Shown: positions 1 to 7,549, counted from the first letter of the stretch. The stretch: 10,375 nucleotides of DNA from Clostridiales bacterium (GCA_012841675.1 DUUG01000110.1:1-10375); one strand, 5' to 3'. A program made the numbers and translations. The notes: generated by a model from the letters alone, not told the origin.

Positions 1-1710
1 CTCCATCAGGCCATTGAAGCCAAAGAACGTGTGAAGGTGGAGCGAGAAAGCAAAACGCTGGCCACGATTACCTTCCAGAACTACTTCCGCCTGTATCAAA
101 AGCTGGCTGGCATGACCGGTACGGCCATGACGGAGGAAGCGGAATTCAAGGCCATCTACGGCCTTGACGTCATTGAGATTCCCACCAACCTGCCCATGAT
201 TCGGAAGGATCATTCCGATCTCGTCTTTCGAACCGAGCGCGGCAAATTAAACGCCGTCATCAACCAGATCGTCGAATGTCACCAAAAAGGCCAGCCTGTG
301 CTGGTCGGTACGGTTTCCATTGAAAAGAGTGAGCAAATTTCGGCCATTCTCAAAAAGCAAGGCATTCCCCACACGGTACTGAACGCCAAGCACCATGAGA
401 AGGAAGCCAATATCGTCGCTTCCGCCGGCCGCAAGGGCGCTGTTACCATCGCCACCAACATGGCCGGCCGAGGTACAGATATTCGCCTAGGCGGCAACCC
501 CGAGCATATGGCCAAGCAGCAGCTTGCCAAAGAAGGCGTACCCGATGAGCTTCTCTACGAGGCGTCCAGCCTGACCGCCACGGACAACGAGGAAATTCTC
601 AACGCCCGCCGCCGCTACAAAGAGCTGTATGCGGAATACAAAAAACAGACGGATGCCGAAAAAGAAGAGGTCATCGCCGCCGGCGGCCTGTTTATTGTCG
701 GTACGGAACGGCACGAAAGCCGCCGCATTGACAACCAGCTTCGCGGCCGAAGCGGCCGTCAAGGCGACCCCGGCGAAAGCCGCTTCTTCATCTCCTTGGA
801 AGATGATCTTATGCGCCTGTTTGGAAGCGAGCGCATTTCCGACATGATGGAAAATCTCGGTGTCGACGAAAACACGCCCATTGATGCCAAAATGCTGACC
901 AACGCCATTGAATCTGCGCAGAAACGGCTGGAAAGCCGCAACTTCCAAACCCGGAAACACGTTTTGGAATACGACGACGTTATGAATCTCCAGCGCAAGA
1001 TTATCTACGAACAGAGAAGCAGCGTTTTAACCGGCAGCGATATATCGGAAGATATGCAGAAGATTCTGCGCTCTTATATTGAAAACACCGTGGCAGGCAT
1101 CTACGGAGACAGCCAAACGCCGGATGCTATGCAGGTGGATATGCTTAAAGAGAAGTTTATGAGCCTTGGAATCCCGGAAGCAGGCCTTTCTCCTATTTTG
1201 CAAAACCCGGAGAATTTCACCATGGAAGACGCAACCCAAACGCTGCTTGCCGCCGCGGAGGAACGCTACGCCGCTCAGGAAGCCGCCTTTGGCGCAGAGC
1301 AAATGCGCGAGCTGGAGCGTGTGGCACTGCTTCGCGCCGTTGACAGCCGCTGGATGGACCATATCGACGCCATGCACGAGCTTCGGCAGGGAATCGGTCT
1401 GCGTGCCTATGGGCAGACGGATCCGGTGCAGGCGTATAAAAAAGAAGGCTTCGATATGTTTGAGGAGATGATCGCCTCCATCCACGAAGCCACCGTTCGT
1501 TTCCTTTTGACTGCCCGGCTGCAAAACCAAAATACCATGGTGCGCAAGGCCGTTGCCACGCCCACTTCCACCAATGTAAGCGATGAAGACACGCCGAAAA
1601 AGCCCGTAGTTCGCAAATCGACTAAAATCGGACGAAATGAGCCCTGTCCCTGCGGCAGCGGAAAAAAATATAAAAAATGCTGTGGATTTAACGAAACCAT
1701 ATCCTCTTAA
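1..1710 (+). CDS. secA: Preprotein translocase ATPase SecA, 5' end outside window
   Basis: SecA is the cytoplasmic motor ATPase that pushes unfolded preproteins through SecYEG. The frame is open from base 1 (first residues LHQAIEAKERV), so the 569 residues seen are the C-terminal part. By comparison with E. coli SecA (901 aa), roughly 350 N-terminal residues, including Walker A, lie to the left. Visible in order: the AGMTGTA segment, then NBD2 with TNMAGRGTDI (residues 152-161) and QLRGRSGRQGD (246-256, arginine finger region). The helical scaffold and two-helix finger follow (about 437-505; DSRWMDHIDAM, LRQGIGLRAYGQ). A variable linker leads to the SEC-C zinc tail with C549, C551, C560 and C561. 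The gene appears intact to its TAA stop. No convincing terminator follows; the short inverted repeats after the stop are weak. A GTG at base 31 is internal, not the start. Confidence 0.98.
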   Translation, partial: LHQAIEAKERVKVERESKTLATITFQNYFRLYQKLAGMTGTAMTEEAEFKAIYGLDVIEIPTNLPMIRKDHSDLVFRTERGKLNAVINQIVECHQKGQPVLVGTVSIEKSEQISAILKKQGIPHTVLNAKHHEKEANIVASAGRKGAVTIATNMAGRGTDIRLGGNPEHMAKQQLAKEGVPDELLYEASSLTATDNEEILNARRRYKELYAEYKKQTDAEKEEVIAAGGLFIVGTERHESRRIDNQLRGRSGRQGDPGESRFFISLEDDLMRLFGSERISDMMENLGVDENTPIDAKMLTNAIESAQKRLESRNFQTRKHVLEYDDVMNLQRKIIYEQRSSVLTGSDISEDMQKILRSYIENTVAGIYGDSQTPDAMQVDMLKEKFMSLGIPEAGLSPILQNPENFTMEDATQTLLAAAEERYAAQEAAFGAEQMRELERVALLRAVDSRWMDHIDAMHELRQGIGLRAYGQTDPVQAYKKEGFDMFEEMIASIHEATVRFLLTARLQNQNTMVRKAVATPTSTNVSDEDTPKKPVVRKSTKIGRNEPCPCGSGKKYKKCCGFNETISS

Positions 1711-1764
1711 TTTTTTATAAGGTTCGTTCTTTCCATAAGTTGGCATTTTTTGTCTTATGAAGCC

Positions 1765-1793
1765 TTGACATTCTGGAAAGACTACAGTATGAT
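1765..1793 (+). promoter_or_regulatory. Sigma-A promoter for the small acidic protein gene
   Basis: TTGACA at 1765-1770 and TATGAT at 1788-1793 are separated by exactly 17 bases: a perfect -35 and a 5/6 -10 box. Transcription would start near 1800, giving a leader of about 50 bases that carries AGGAGG at 1838-1843, seven bases before the ATG. The downstream gene therefore does not depend on secA read-through. No operator or riboswitch is evident in the leader; only a weak AAACA/TGTTT repeat at 1810-1823 is seen. Confidence 0.85.
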
Positions 1794-1850
1794 ATGGGAA
1801 AAGAAGTGTAAACAAATGTGTTTGAAAAATGCAAATGAGGAGGAAGATCC

Positions 1851-2156
1851 ATGAAAAAAGCTTTATCTATTATTGGCGCCATTGTACTGGGGGCTGCGGC
1901 CATCGTCGGCACAGTTTATGCCGTTCTATACTTCCAGAGAAAGCAGAAAGAGCGTGAAGAAGATTGCTATATTGACGGCGAATGCGGCTGCGGCTGCGGC
2001 GACGACGATTATGAAGATTATCTCGACGATGCCGAAGATGTTTTGGAAGATATCGTAGACGATGCGGAAGACGTGGTCGAAGACGCGGTGGAAGCTGTCG
2101 AAGATAAAGTGGCGGATGTATCCGAAGCTGCCTCTGAAGCTGCCGACAACGAGTAA
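1851..2156 (+). CDS. Small membrane-anchored acidic protein with Cys cluster and 11-residue repeats
   Basis: This 101-residue protein is not one I recognise. Residues 1-4 are MKKA, and about 5-28 form a Gly/Ala/Ile/Val-rich hydrophobic segment, then a basic patch (RKQKER). This fits a single N-terminal membrane anchor. A signal peptide is less likely because no clear cleavage site follows. Residues 38-50 hold four cysteines (C39, C45, C47, C49) in a DCYIDGECGCGCG stretch that could bind metal. From about 51 to the end the chain is extremely acidic and built from 11-residue units (59-69, 70-80, 81-91), which predicts an amphipathic or coiled helix. The layout recalls YtxH-like small membrane proteins, but this is only an analogy. 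The start is fixed by AGGAGG seven bases upstream. The gene has its own promoter and a hairpin terminator, so it looks monocistronic. Function unknown. Confidence 0.88.
   Translation: MKKALSIIGAIVLGAAAIVGTVYAVLYFQRKQKEREEDCYIDGECGCGCGDDDYEDYLDDAEDVLEDIVDDAEDVVEDAVEAVEDKVADVSEAASEAADNE
2025..2123 (+). repeat. Three tandem 33-base coding units (11-residue repeat)
   Basis: The units encode DDAEDVLEDIV, DDAEDVVEDAV and EAVEDKVADVS. Units one and two match at 9 of 11 residues, but their codons differ at many third positions. This suggests an old duplication kept by selection on the protein rather than a recent DNA slippage. Eleven-residue periodicity is typical of amphipathic helices that lie on membranes or form hendecad coiled coils. 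Confidence 0.75.
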
Positions 2157-2183
2157 TTGTTGCAACTTTATGACCCTCAATAT

Positions 2184-2221
2184 GAACCGCTGGAATAGCT
2201 CCGGCGGTTCGTTTGATATTT
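2184..2221 (+). terminator. Intrinsic-terminator-like hairpin after the small acidic protein gene
   Basis: An 11-bp stem pairs 2184-2194 (GAACCGCTGGA) with 2200-2210 (TCCGGCGGTTC), with a single G-T wobble and a five-base ATAGC loop. It lies 27 bases after the stop codon. The following GTTTGATATTT is only moderately T-rich, so termination may be partial and some transcripts could continue into the sulfatase gene. Confidence 0.65.
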
Positions 2222-2241
2222 CCAGTAAAATACGCTATAGA
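2213..2241 (+). promoter_or_regulatory. Possible promoter just before the sulfatase gene
   Basis: TTGATA at 2213-2218 and TATAGA at 2236-2241 are 17 bases apart, a fair sigma-A match. However, the -10 box overlaps the ribosome binding site AGAGGTGA (2239-2246), and the expected start near 2248 would leave only about five bases before the ATG at 2253. The transcript would then be nearly leaderless and lose its ribosome binding site. This may be a chance match, with the operon instead transcribed by read-through from the promoter at 1765. Confidence 0.25.
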
Positions 2242-2252
2242 GGTGAAATGAC

Positions 2253-3602
2253 ATGAATCGACCTAAGCGAATTATCTCCCTTATTTTTCATGACGCCGGG
2301 CGCCAGTTTGGATTTACCGGCGCACCGGGAGCGATCACGCCTTCTGTGGATCAAATGGCCTCCGAGGGAGTTTCCTTTGCATCGCATTTTTCTACCGGAA
2401 CTGTCTGTATTCCAAGCCGGGCGTCCCTTCTAACCGGAAAGTATCTCCATTCGGCGGAGATTGCCCATCTGGTCCATGACGAGAACACGCTGCCAAGGCT
2501 TATGTCCAGAGCCGGGTACAAAACCAAGCGTGTCGGGTTCGCCGAAGAAAAGGAATACCGCTCGATTGCCGGCCGCCGCTATTCGGAAGACTTTGATCTT
2601 TCCGGAAAAGAGCTTTTAGGCTATGACGAAAGCGATACGGCCTCTTCGGCAGCTTCTTACGTGGCGGATCAAATCATTGATACTCTAAAAAATCGCCCCG
2701 ATGAGTCTTTGTTTATTCATGGTGCATTCACCGAAGCCCACGGGCCTTACAACCTGCCCGTAACCGATGAAGAAGTGGAAAACACAGTTCTTCCTCCCTT
2801 TTTGCCGAAGCTGCCTCAGGTGAAAGAAGCAAAAGACTATGTAGCCAGGATCAACAAGGCCGTTACACAAGGCGATCAGGCTATTGGCCGTATCCTTGAC
2901 TACCTGCGAGAAACAGGACTTGATAAAGACACGCTCGTTTACTTAACCTGCGACCACGGCATGGACTTGCCCGCCGCCAAGCAAAGCTGCTACGATGCCG
3001 GAACAGGAACCGTTATGCTTTTCTGGGGCAACGGACTTACCCCCGGCGTTTTGACCGGGCTGTCCAGCCATGTAGACATACCGGCAACGCTTTGCGATCT
3101 GCTCGACATACCTACGCCGCCCGATATGCGTGGAGAAAGCCGGCTCGCAGCTCTGTTAGGACGGGAAGATCCCGGCCGCGACTATGTTTTTGCAGAAGTT
3201 TCCTACGACAATACCGATGCCCCCGTCCGGTCCATACGCACCAAAACCCACAAGTACATCCAAAACTTCAACCCCGGTTTGCCGGTGGCCACGGCAAACG
3301 GTTTTTCCGCACAGGTTGGTTACGAGCTTCTAACGAAAATTTACAACACGCCTCGCCCTGCTGTTGAGCTTTACGATTTGGAAAAAGACCCGTATGAGCA
3401 AAACAATGTGGCCGGGCAGAAAGAATACGAGGTTGTGCAAAACGAGCTTCGGGCAGAGTTGTTCCGCTTAATGGCCAAGGACAATGACGAGATTCTCCGC
3501 CCCGGCTCTGTGTATGAAAACCCGGACGAGCAATTTGCTATCGCACTATGGTACAAAAAGGAGGACGGGACCTTTGAGCTTAGGGATCCCAAAAGCCTAT
3601 GA
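2253..3602 (+). CDS. Cys-type sulfatase (alkaline-phosphatase superfamily)
   Basis: This 449-residue protein has the length of a single-domain family S1 sulfatase, which hydrolyses sulfate esters or sulfamates. The signature C52-I-P-S-R56 followed by ASLLTG marks the Cys that must be converted to formylglycine by an FGE or anSME enzyme, none of which is in the window. Other landmarks are H163 in EAHGPY, D234-H235-G236 in TCDHG, K243, and a C-terminal LYDLEKDPYEQNN segment typical of the family. The first metal-site pair, usually Asp-Asp, reads H13-D14 (IFHDAGRQFG). No signal peptide is present, so the enzyme should be cytoplasmic and act on imported material. The start is supported by AGAGGTGA six bases upstream. 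Its stop overlaps the next start (ATGA), so translation of the two is probably coupled. A phosphonate or phosphate ester hydrolase of the same fold is a possible alternative. Confidence 0.9.
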   Translation: MNRPKRIISLIFHDAGRQFGFTGAPGAITPSVDQMASEGVSFASHFSTGTVCIPSRASLLTGKYLHSAEIAHLVHDENTLPRLMSRAGYKTKRVGFAEEKEYRSIAGRRYSEDFDLSGKELLGYDESDTASSAASYVADQIIDTLKNRPDESLFIHGAFTEAHGPYNLPVTDEEVENTVLPPFLPKLPQVKEAKDYVARINKAVTQGDQAIGRILDYLRETGLDKDTLVYLTCDHGMDLPAAKQSCYDAGTGTVMLFWGNGLTPGVLTGLSSHVDIPATLCDLLDIPTPPDMRGESRLAALLGREDPGRDYVFAEVSYDNTDAPVRSIRTKTHKYIQNFNPGLPVATANGFSAQVGYELLTKIYNTPRPAVELYDLEKDPYEQNNVAGQKEYEVVQNELRAELFRLMAKDNDEILRPGSVYENPDEQFAIALWYKKEDGTFELRDPKSL

Positions 3603-4345
3603 AAAAAGCCGTTTTTCCCGTAAAATATTATGCCCACCGCGGTTTGCACGATGATAAAATCCCGGAAAACAGCACCGGAGCCTTCTTAGCCGCCAAAGAG
3701 AAAGGGTTCGGCGCCGAGCTGGATATCCTTCTCGACGGGGATGGCAATGTTGTGGTTTTCCATGACAGCAACCTAAAGCGCATGACAGGTTTAGACGGTC
3801 TTGTCTGGGAAACGCCCCGCGCGCAGATCGAAGTTTTGAGGCTGGGCAATACCACAGAAAAGGTTCCCTATTTAGATGAGCTTCTAAAGGAAGTGTCGCC
3901 CATGCCGCTTCTGGTGGAGCTTAAAACTTGTCCGCGCTGGAAAACCCTTTGCGAAAAAACCTTGCCCCTTTTAAGAAAATATGGCGGACATGTGGCAATG
4001 GAAAGCTTCGACCCGCGGATTGTCCGCTGGTTTAAAAATCACGCGCCGGATATTACCCGCGGTCTGCTGCTGGTTCAGTATAACGACAGAAACATGCCCA
4101 ATGCCATGAAACGCAGAATGATGAACTCGGGATACCCGATTTGGCTCACAAAGCCCCATTACCTCTCCATTCCGGAAGGTTGTATCGACCTGCCCTATGT
4201 GCAAAAGGCGCTTAAAAGCGGTACGGCCCTCTGCACATGGACCATCCGCTCGAAAGATCACCGCGAAGCCGATGTTATCACCTTCGAAGGCTTCCTGCCT
4301 GAAGTGGCAGAAGCAGATGCAACAGTGACAGAAGCAACGGAGTAG
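3599..4345 (+). CDS. Glycerophosphodiester phosphodiesterase (GDPD family)
   Basis: This enzyme would hydrolyse glycerophosphodiesters to sn-glycerol 3-phosphate and an alcohol, using a metal-dependent TIM barrel. The 248 residues show the standard catalytic set: H13-R14-G15 (YAHRG), P22-E23-N24-S25, E40 and D42 (AELDI), H55-D56 (VFHD), and E107-K109 (LVELKT) as a later metal ligand. The C-terminal end, VITFEGFLPE, resembles clostridial members rather than the usual ITDxP form. It is followed by a short acidic tail of about 15 residues. There is no signal peptide, so it is cytoplasmic, unlike secreted GlpQ. The ATG overlaps the sulfatase stop by four bases and has only a weak ribosome site (TAGGGA, 12 bases away), which fits translational coupling. 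The substrate may not be a simple phospholipid head group, given the sulfatase and sugar-type transporter beside it. Confidence 0.92.
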   Translation: MKKAVFPVKYYAHRGLHDDKIPENSTGAFLAAKEKGFGAELDILLDGDGNVVVFHDSNLKRMTGLDGLVWETPRAQIEVLRLGNTTEKVPYLDELLKEVSPMPLLVELKTCPRWKTLCEKTLPLLRKYGGHVAMESFDPRIVRWFKNHAPDITRGLLLVQYNDRNMPNAMKRRMMNSGYPIWLTKPHYLSIPEGCIDLPYVQKALKSGTALCTWTIRSKDHREADVITFEGFLPEVAEADATVTEATE

Positions 4346-4369
4346 TCATAAGGGCAAAGGAGCAAATCT

Positions 4370-5605
4370 ATGAAGCTTGAATGGAAAAAGCTGTTTGTCA
4401 TCGGTCTGGCATTTTTTACGATTTCGGTTGCTTGGGGTGTTTACAACTCCTATGTTCCTGTGTTTTTAAACCGCTTGATTCCCTCTGCCACCATGGTCGG
4501 CGCCATTATGACCATTGACAACGTGTTCGGTCTTTTGTTCCAGCCGTATTTTGGGAAAAAGAGCGACACGACCAAAACACGGTTTGGCCGACGGATGCCC
4601 TATATGATTGTAGGTGTTCCGCTGGCGGCGTTGTTTTTCATCTTGATTCCCGGTCATGTCATCGGAAAAGGCGATATTCTGCCCCTTGTGCTTCTAATGG
4701 GGTCGGTTATCGGCATGAATTTCTTCATGTCCGTATACCGCGCTCCTGTCGTTGCCATGATGCCGGACGCAACGCCCCAGCCCTTGCGGGCAAAGGCCAA
4801 CGGCATTATCAACTTCATGGGTGGCCTTGGATCCGTAGCGGCGTTCCTTGTGGGCGGCGCACTGTTTAAGCAGGGCGAAAGCCTTCCCTTCTTCTTTGCC
4901 GCCGCCCTTATGCTGCTTGCGCTGTTTGTGCTGATGGCGGCGTATAAAGAACCGGAGGTGCCCTACGGCTCTGACGATGAAAGCGTGGTAAGCTCCTCGG
5001 GTGCTGGCCTGTTTCTTTCCAAAAACGGCCACCCGCCGCTGTATAAGTCCAACAAGCCTTTGATTTTCCTGCTGTTTTCTATTTTCTTCTGGTTCTGCGG
5101 CTATAACGGCGTGGAAACCTTTTTCACCCTTTACTGTGCCGAAACCTTTGGCATGAACGAAGGAAGCGCTGCGCAGCTGCTTACCTTTATGGCACTTTCT
5201 TTTCTGATTTTCGCCATTCCTGCCGGCTTAATCGGCACAAAACTCGGCCGCGGACGCACCATGCGCATGGGCGTGCTGGTTATGCTTCTGGCCTTTGGGT
5301 TTATTCTCCTGTTTGGGCAGGCTAACAATCTCATGTATGCTTTGGTTATAGCCGGCTTCGGTTGGGCATTGATTAACATTAACTCCTACCCTTCCGTTGC
5401 CTCCATGGCGCCGCCGGGCGAAACGGGAAAATATACCGGTTTCTACTACGCTTTTTCCTTCTCCGCAAGTATTGCTTCTCCGATTTTGTTCGGTGTGATT
5501 GCCGATTTGCTAGGTTCTAAGGAGTATTTGTTCCTTTACGGCTGTTTTATGTTTGGCCTTGCTTTTATTACGCTTATATTGGCCACAACGAAAAAGAAAG
5601 TCTAA
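4370..5605 (+). CDS. MFS transporter, SLC45/GPH-like, probable sugar or glycoside symporter
   Basis: This 411-residue, strongly hydrophobic protein has the length and pattern of a 12-helix major facilitator. The loop after helix 2 carries FGKKSDTTKTRFGRR (residues 61-75), the form of MFS motif A found in glycoside and sucrose symporters. Residues 123-154 (YRAPVVAMMPDATP, then PLRAKANGI and a Gly-rich turn) closely recall SLC45-type and plant sucrose carriers. The central loop, about residues 193-230, is hydrophilic. It probably imports a sugar, glycoside or related small conjugate with a cation; the substrate cannot be read from sequence. AAAGGAG at 4356-4362 lies seven bases before the ATG, 24 bases after the phosphodiesterase stop, so it is the third gene of the operon. 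It is the only transporter seen in the window. Helix boundaries were judged by eye. Confidence 0.9.
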   Translation: MKLEWKKLFVIGLAFFTISVAWGVYNSYVPVFLNRLIPSATMVGAIMTIDNVFGLLFQPYFGKKSDTTKTRFGRRMPYMIVGVPLAALFFILIPGHVIGKGDILPLVLLMGSVIGMNFFMSVYRAPVVAMMPDATPQPLRAKANGIINFMGGLGSVAAFLVGGALFKQGESLPFFFAAALMLLALFVLMAAYKEPEVPYGSDDESVVSSSGAGLFLSKNGHPPLYKSNKPLIFLLFSIFFWFCGYNGVETFFTLYCAETFGMNEGSAAQLLTFMALSFLIFAIPAGLIGTKLGRGRTMRMGVLVMLLAFGFILLFGQANNLMYALVIAGFGWALININSYPSVASMAPPGETGKYTGFYYAFSFSASIASPILFGVIADLLGSKEYLFLYGCFMFGLAFITLILATTKKKV

Positions 5606-5640
5606 AAAACCCCGGCACGGAACTTCGTGCCGGGGGTTTT
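5606..5640. terminator. Bidirectional intrinsic terminator between convergent genes
   Basis: A perfect 10-bp GC-rich stem pairs 5610-5619 (CCCCGGCACG) with 5626-5635 (CGTGCCGGGG) around a six-base GAACTT loop. It is flanked by four or more A residues on the left and TTTT at 5637-5640 on the right. It therefore has the U-tract needed for termination in both directions and separates the MFS gene (stop at 5605) from the convergent hydrolase gene (stop at 5663). Confidence 0.93.
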
Positions 5641-5662
5641 CATGCAGTGCGATTTATGCTCT

Positions 5663-7543
5663 TTAAGCGTACTGAATATCCCAAGTGTTTTCGTCAAAAT
5701 CTACGGTAACCACCGTTCCGTTGGCAAACACCGTCTGCTGCTTTCGGCCGGATTCGTTTAGGAACTCGTGGCTGGCCATTTCGTGCAGGGCAACGTTTTC
5801 GTGGAGCTTGGCGGCAATTTTCACCCGCTCAATTTCCTCTTCCTTGGCTGTAATGCTTAGATACGGCGCGCCGCCGTTTAACAGGCAGTGCAGAAATCCC
5901 CAATCGGTATCGGGACATCCCCAGCCGCCTTTTGCTTTGTCAGAATAGGCACCCTCCCACGGGATGACAAGACAGTCGTGGCAGACCAGGTTCCAAAGGG
6001 GCAAGGCCACCCCGGTCAAACCGCTATCCGGATAGCCCAAACGGTTGAGATAATACGGCGCATGGTGGCAAAGCGCCAGCGACTTCAAATACAGCACCAC
6101 GGCCTCTTCCGAAGACGGGATAATCCCCTTCTCGTTTAAAATGTCGAAGCAATGGTTCCAGGCGGCGGCACTTCCCTCGCGGTCGATTTTGTGCATGGGG
6201 TGGAAGCACTCGTCGGGGTAGATAACGGAAAATACGTCCAGATAGGCACCTTCGACCGGAATTTCCAGCCGCTCAAACTCCTCGTAGTTGCGGCGGACGT
6301 AATAAGGGGAAAGCGACGGACAAAGATATGTATGGGGTCCGCCAAACCAAGTATCACAGTAGGGGTGCGAACCGTCGCCGTTTAGGATGGCATTGTCCAT
6401 GTCAAAATCCGGCGCGTCGTAGTAGTAGTCTCGGTATTGGTCATGGATTCCGAACACATAGCCTAGCGACTGGCACGTTTTGGCCAGTTCTCGCATGCCG
6501 TCTGCTCCGCCGGCCCGCTCGTGGGGCGGGAAAGGAGAGGGGTGCAGATTGTCATAACCGTGCTTGCCCCAGCCATCCAAATGGAGATACACCCGATCGA
6601 CACCCTTTTCCTTTAGGGCGGTAAGCTGCTCTGCCCGAAGGGAAAAAGGAACGAAACGGTCGTTAAAGTCCGGATCGTCGGGCTTGTAGTAGTGGGACAT
6701 CTCGTGCACCTTCTGGGCAATGCCCGTATGTACAATGGGCGTGCCGATCAGCTTGGCGATATTGGGGTTTTTAGCGATTTTCTGCTCCAGTGTAACGAGA
6801 TCGCCCCGTGCCTTCAAATACTGCCGGTATAGCTTTGCCATGCCGTTATAGCAAAGCCCCTTGCGGAAGCAATACCGAAGCACTCTTGTATAGCGAATTT
6901 GCCCCAACGATGTGGAAAACACAGGCGTTACGATGGTATCGCCGCCGGAAGAATGGTCTATATGATAAGCGGCGTCAAAAGGCGTTTCATAGATGAGCAG
7001 ATAGCCAGACTCTGCCCGCTTCTGCCCGAAAATCGGCATGTAGGCGCAGCGCTCCAAAAGCGGCTGATCCTTCCGCTTAAATTCTTCTTCATACTCCGCC
7101 GGAAGCAAAAGCCCCTGCATCCGCGACAAAATCGTATACCCTTCCCCCGCCTTTGCTCCAAAATCAAAGGGAGGGAGGGAAATCTGCTTAATTTTTAGGG
7201 CATTGCGGCTCGATTCCGCCGGTTCTTCGTGTAATACGGTGGTTTCTACCAGCAAATCGCCGCTGGTATTTTCCAGCCAGAGGTGCAAATGCACTTCAAA
7301 GGGGCAAAGTGTACCGTCCTTTGCCGGCACCTTTCGAAACGTCAAATACGCTCCCCGGCCGATGCCTGTTGCATGCTCGGCAAATTGACACTCTGCTTTG
7401 GCAAGAGAAATCTCGTCGCCGTTTTCCATGAGCAAGGTTGGCCAATCCTTCCACGTCCAAACCTCCCCCGCAATGGACATAGAAAGCAAGGGCGCCTTTT
7501 TTGAAAGGGTCAGACTGCCGTTTTTCCCGGAAACTTGCATCAT
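5663..7543 (-). CDS. Putative TIM-barrel glycoside hydrolase (GH101/GH129/DUF5696-like)
   Basis: The 626-residue protein has no signal peptide. The first 250 or so residues look beta-rich, as in the sandwich domains of large alpha-glycosidases. From about residue 260 it has barrel-like blocks: YLHLDGWGKHGYDNLHPSPF (D323), GIHDQY (H367, D368), GAYLDVF (D436) and IPSSEEAV (E479, E480). In GH101 and GH129 enzymes the nucleophile is an Asp on a strand of this type, followed 30-45 residues later by a Glu acid/base. D436 with E479 or E480 are therefore candidates, by analogy only. The family call rests on remembered pattern; GH31- or GH36-like barrels are alternatives. The ATG at 7543 was chosen because CCTCCTT on the + strand (AAGGAGG on the coding strand) ends six bases upstream. 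A GTG at 7561 is in frame but its codons run through that ribosome site. The gene lies downstream of the alpha-mannosidase and is probably linked to it functionally. Confidence 0.8.
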   Translation of the reverse strand: MMQVSGKNGSLTLSKKAPLLSMSIAGEVWTWKDWPTLLMENGDEISLAKAECQFAEHATGIGRGAYLTFRKVPAKDGTLCPFEVHLHLWLENTSGDLLVETTVLHEEPAESSRNALKIKQISLPPFDFGAKAGEGYTILSRMQGLLLPAEYEEEFKRKDQPLLERCAYMPIFGQKRAESGYLLIYETPFDAAYHIDHSSGGDTIVTPVFSTSLGQIRYTRVLRYCFRKGLCYNGMAKLYRQYLKARGDLVTLEQKIAKNPNIAKLIGTPIVHTGIAQKVHEMSHYYKPDDPDFNDRFVPFSLRAEQLTALKEKGVDRVYLHLDGWGKHGYDNLHPSPFPPHERAGGADGMRELAKTCQSLGYVFGIHDQYRDYYYDAPDFDMDNAILNGDGSHPYCDTWFGGPHTYLCPSLSPYYVRRNYEEFERLEIPVEGAYLDVFSVIYPDECFHPMHKIDREGSAAAWNHCFDILNEKGIIPSSEEAVVLYLKSLALCHHAPYYLNRLGYPDSGLTGVALPLWNLVCHDCLVIPWEGAYSDKAKGGWGCPDTDWGFLHCLLNGGAPYLSITAKEEEIERVKIAAKLHENVALHEMASHEFLNESGRKQQTVFANGTVVTVDFDENTWDIQYA

Positions 7544-7549
7544 ACTTAT

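Noticed and set aside
31..33. GTG at base 31 as the start of secA
   Set aside because: The frame is open to base 1 and encodes conserved SecA residues upstream, so the gene is truncated by the window edge.
487..960. A 157-codon - strand frame inside secA
   Set aside because: It is a shadow of the secA helicase motifs, with no independent start signal or family resemblance.
1692..1728. AACGAAACC...GGTTCGTT pairing around the secA stop codon
   Set aside because: The stem needs a bulge, includes coding sequence and has no following U-tract, so a terminator call is not supported.
1734..1759. CATAAG/CTTATG inverted repeat after secA as a possible secA terminator
   Set aside because: It has only six A/T-rich base pairs with a 14-base loop, and T residues lie in the loop rather than after the stem; too weak to call.
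1027..1815. A 262-codon open frame on the - strand overlapping the secA 3' end and the next intergenic region
   Set aside because: It lies opposite strongly conserved secA coding sequence, has no ribosome binding site or recognisable protein pattern, and covers a + strand promoter.
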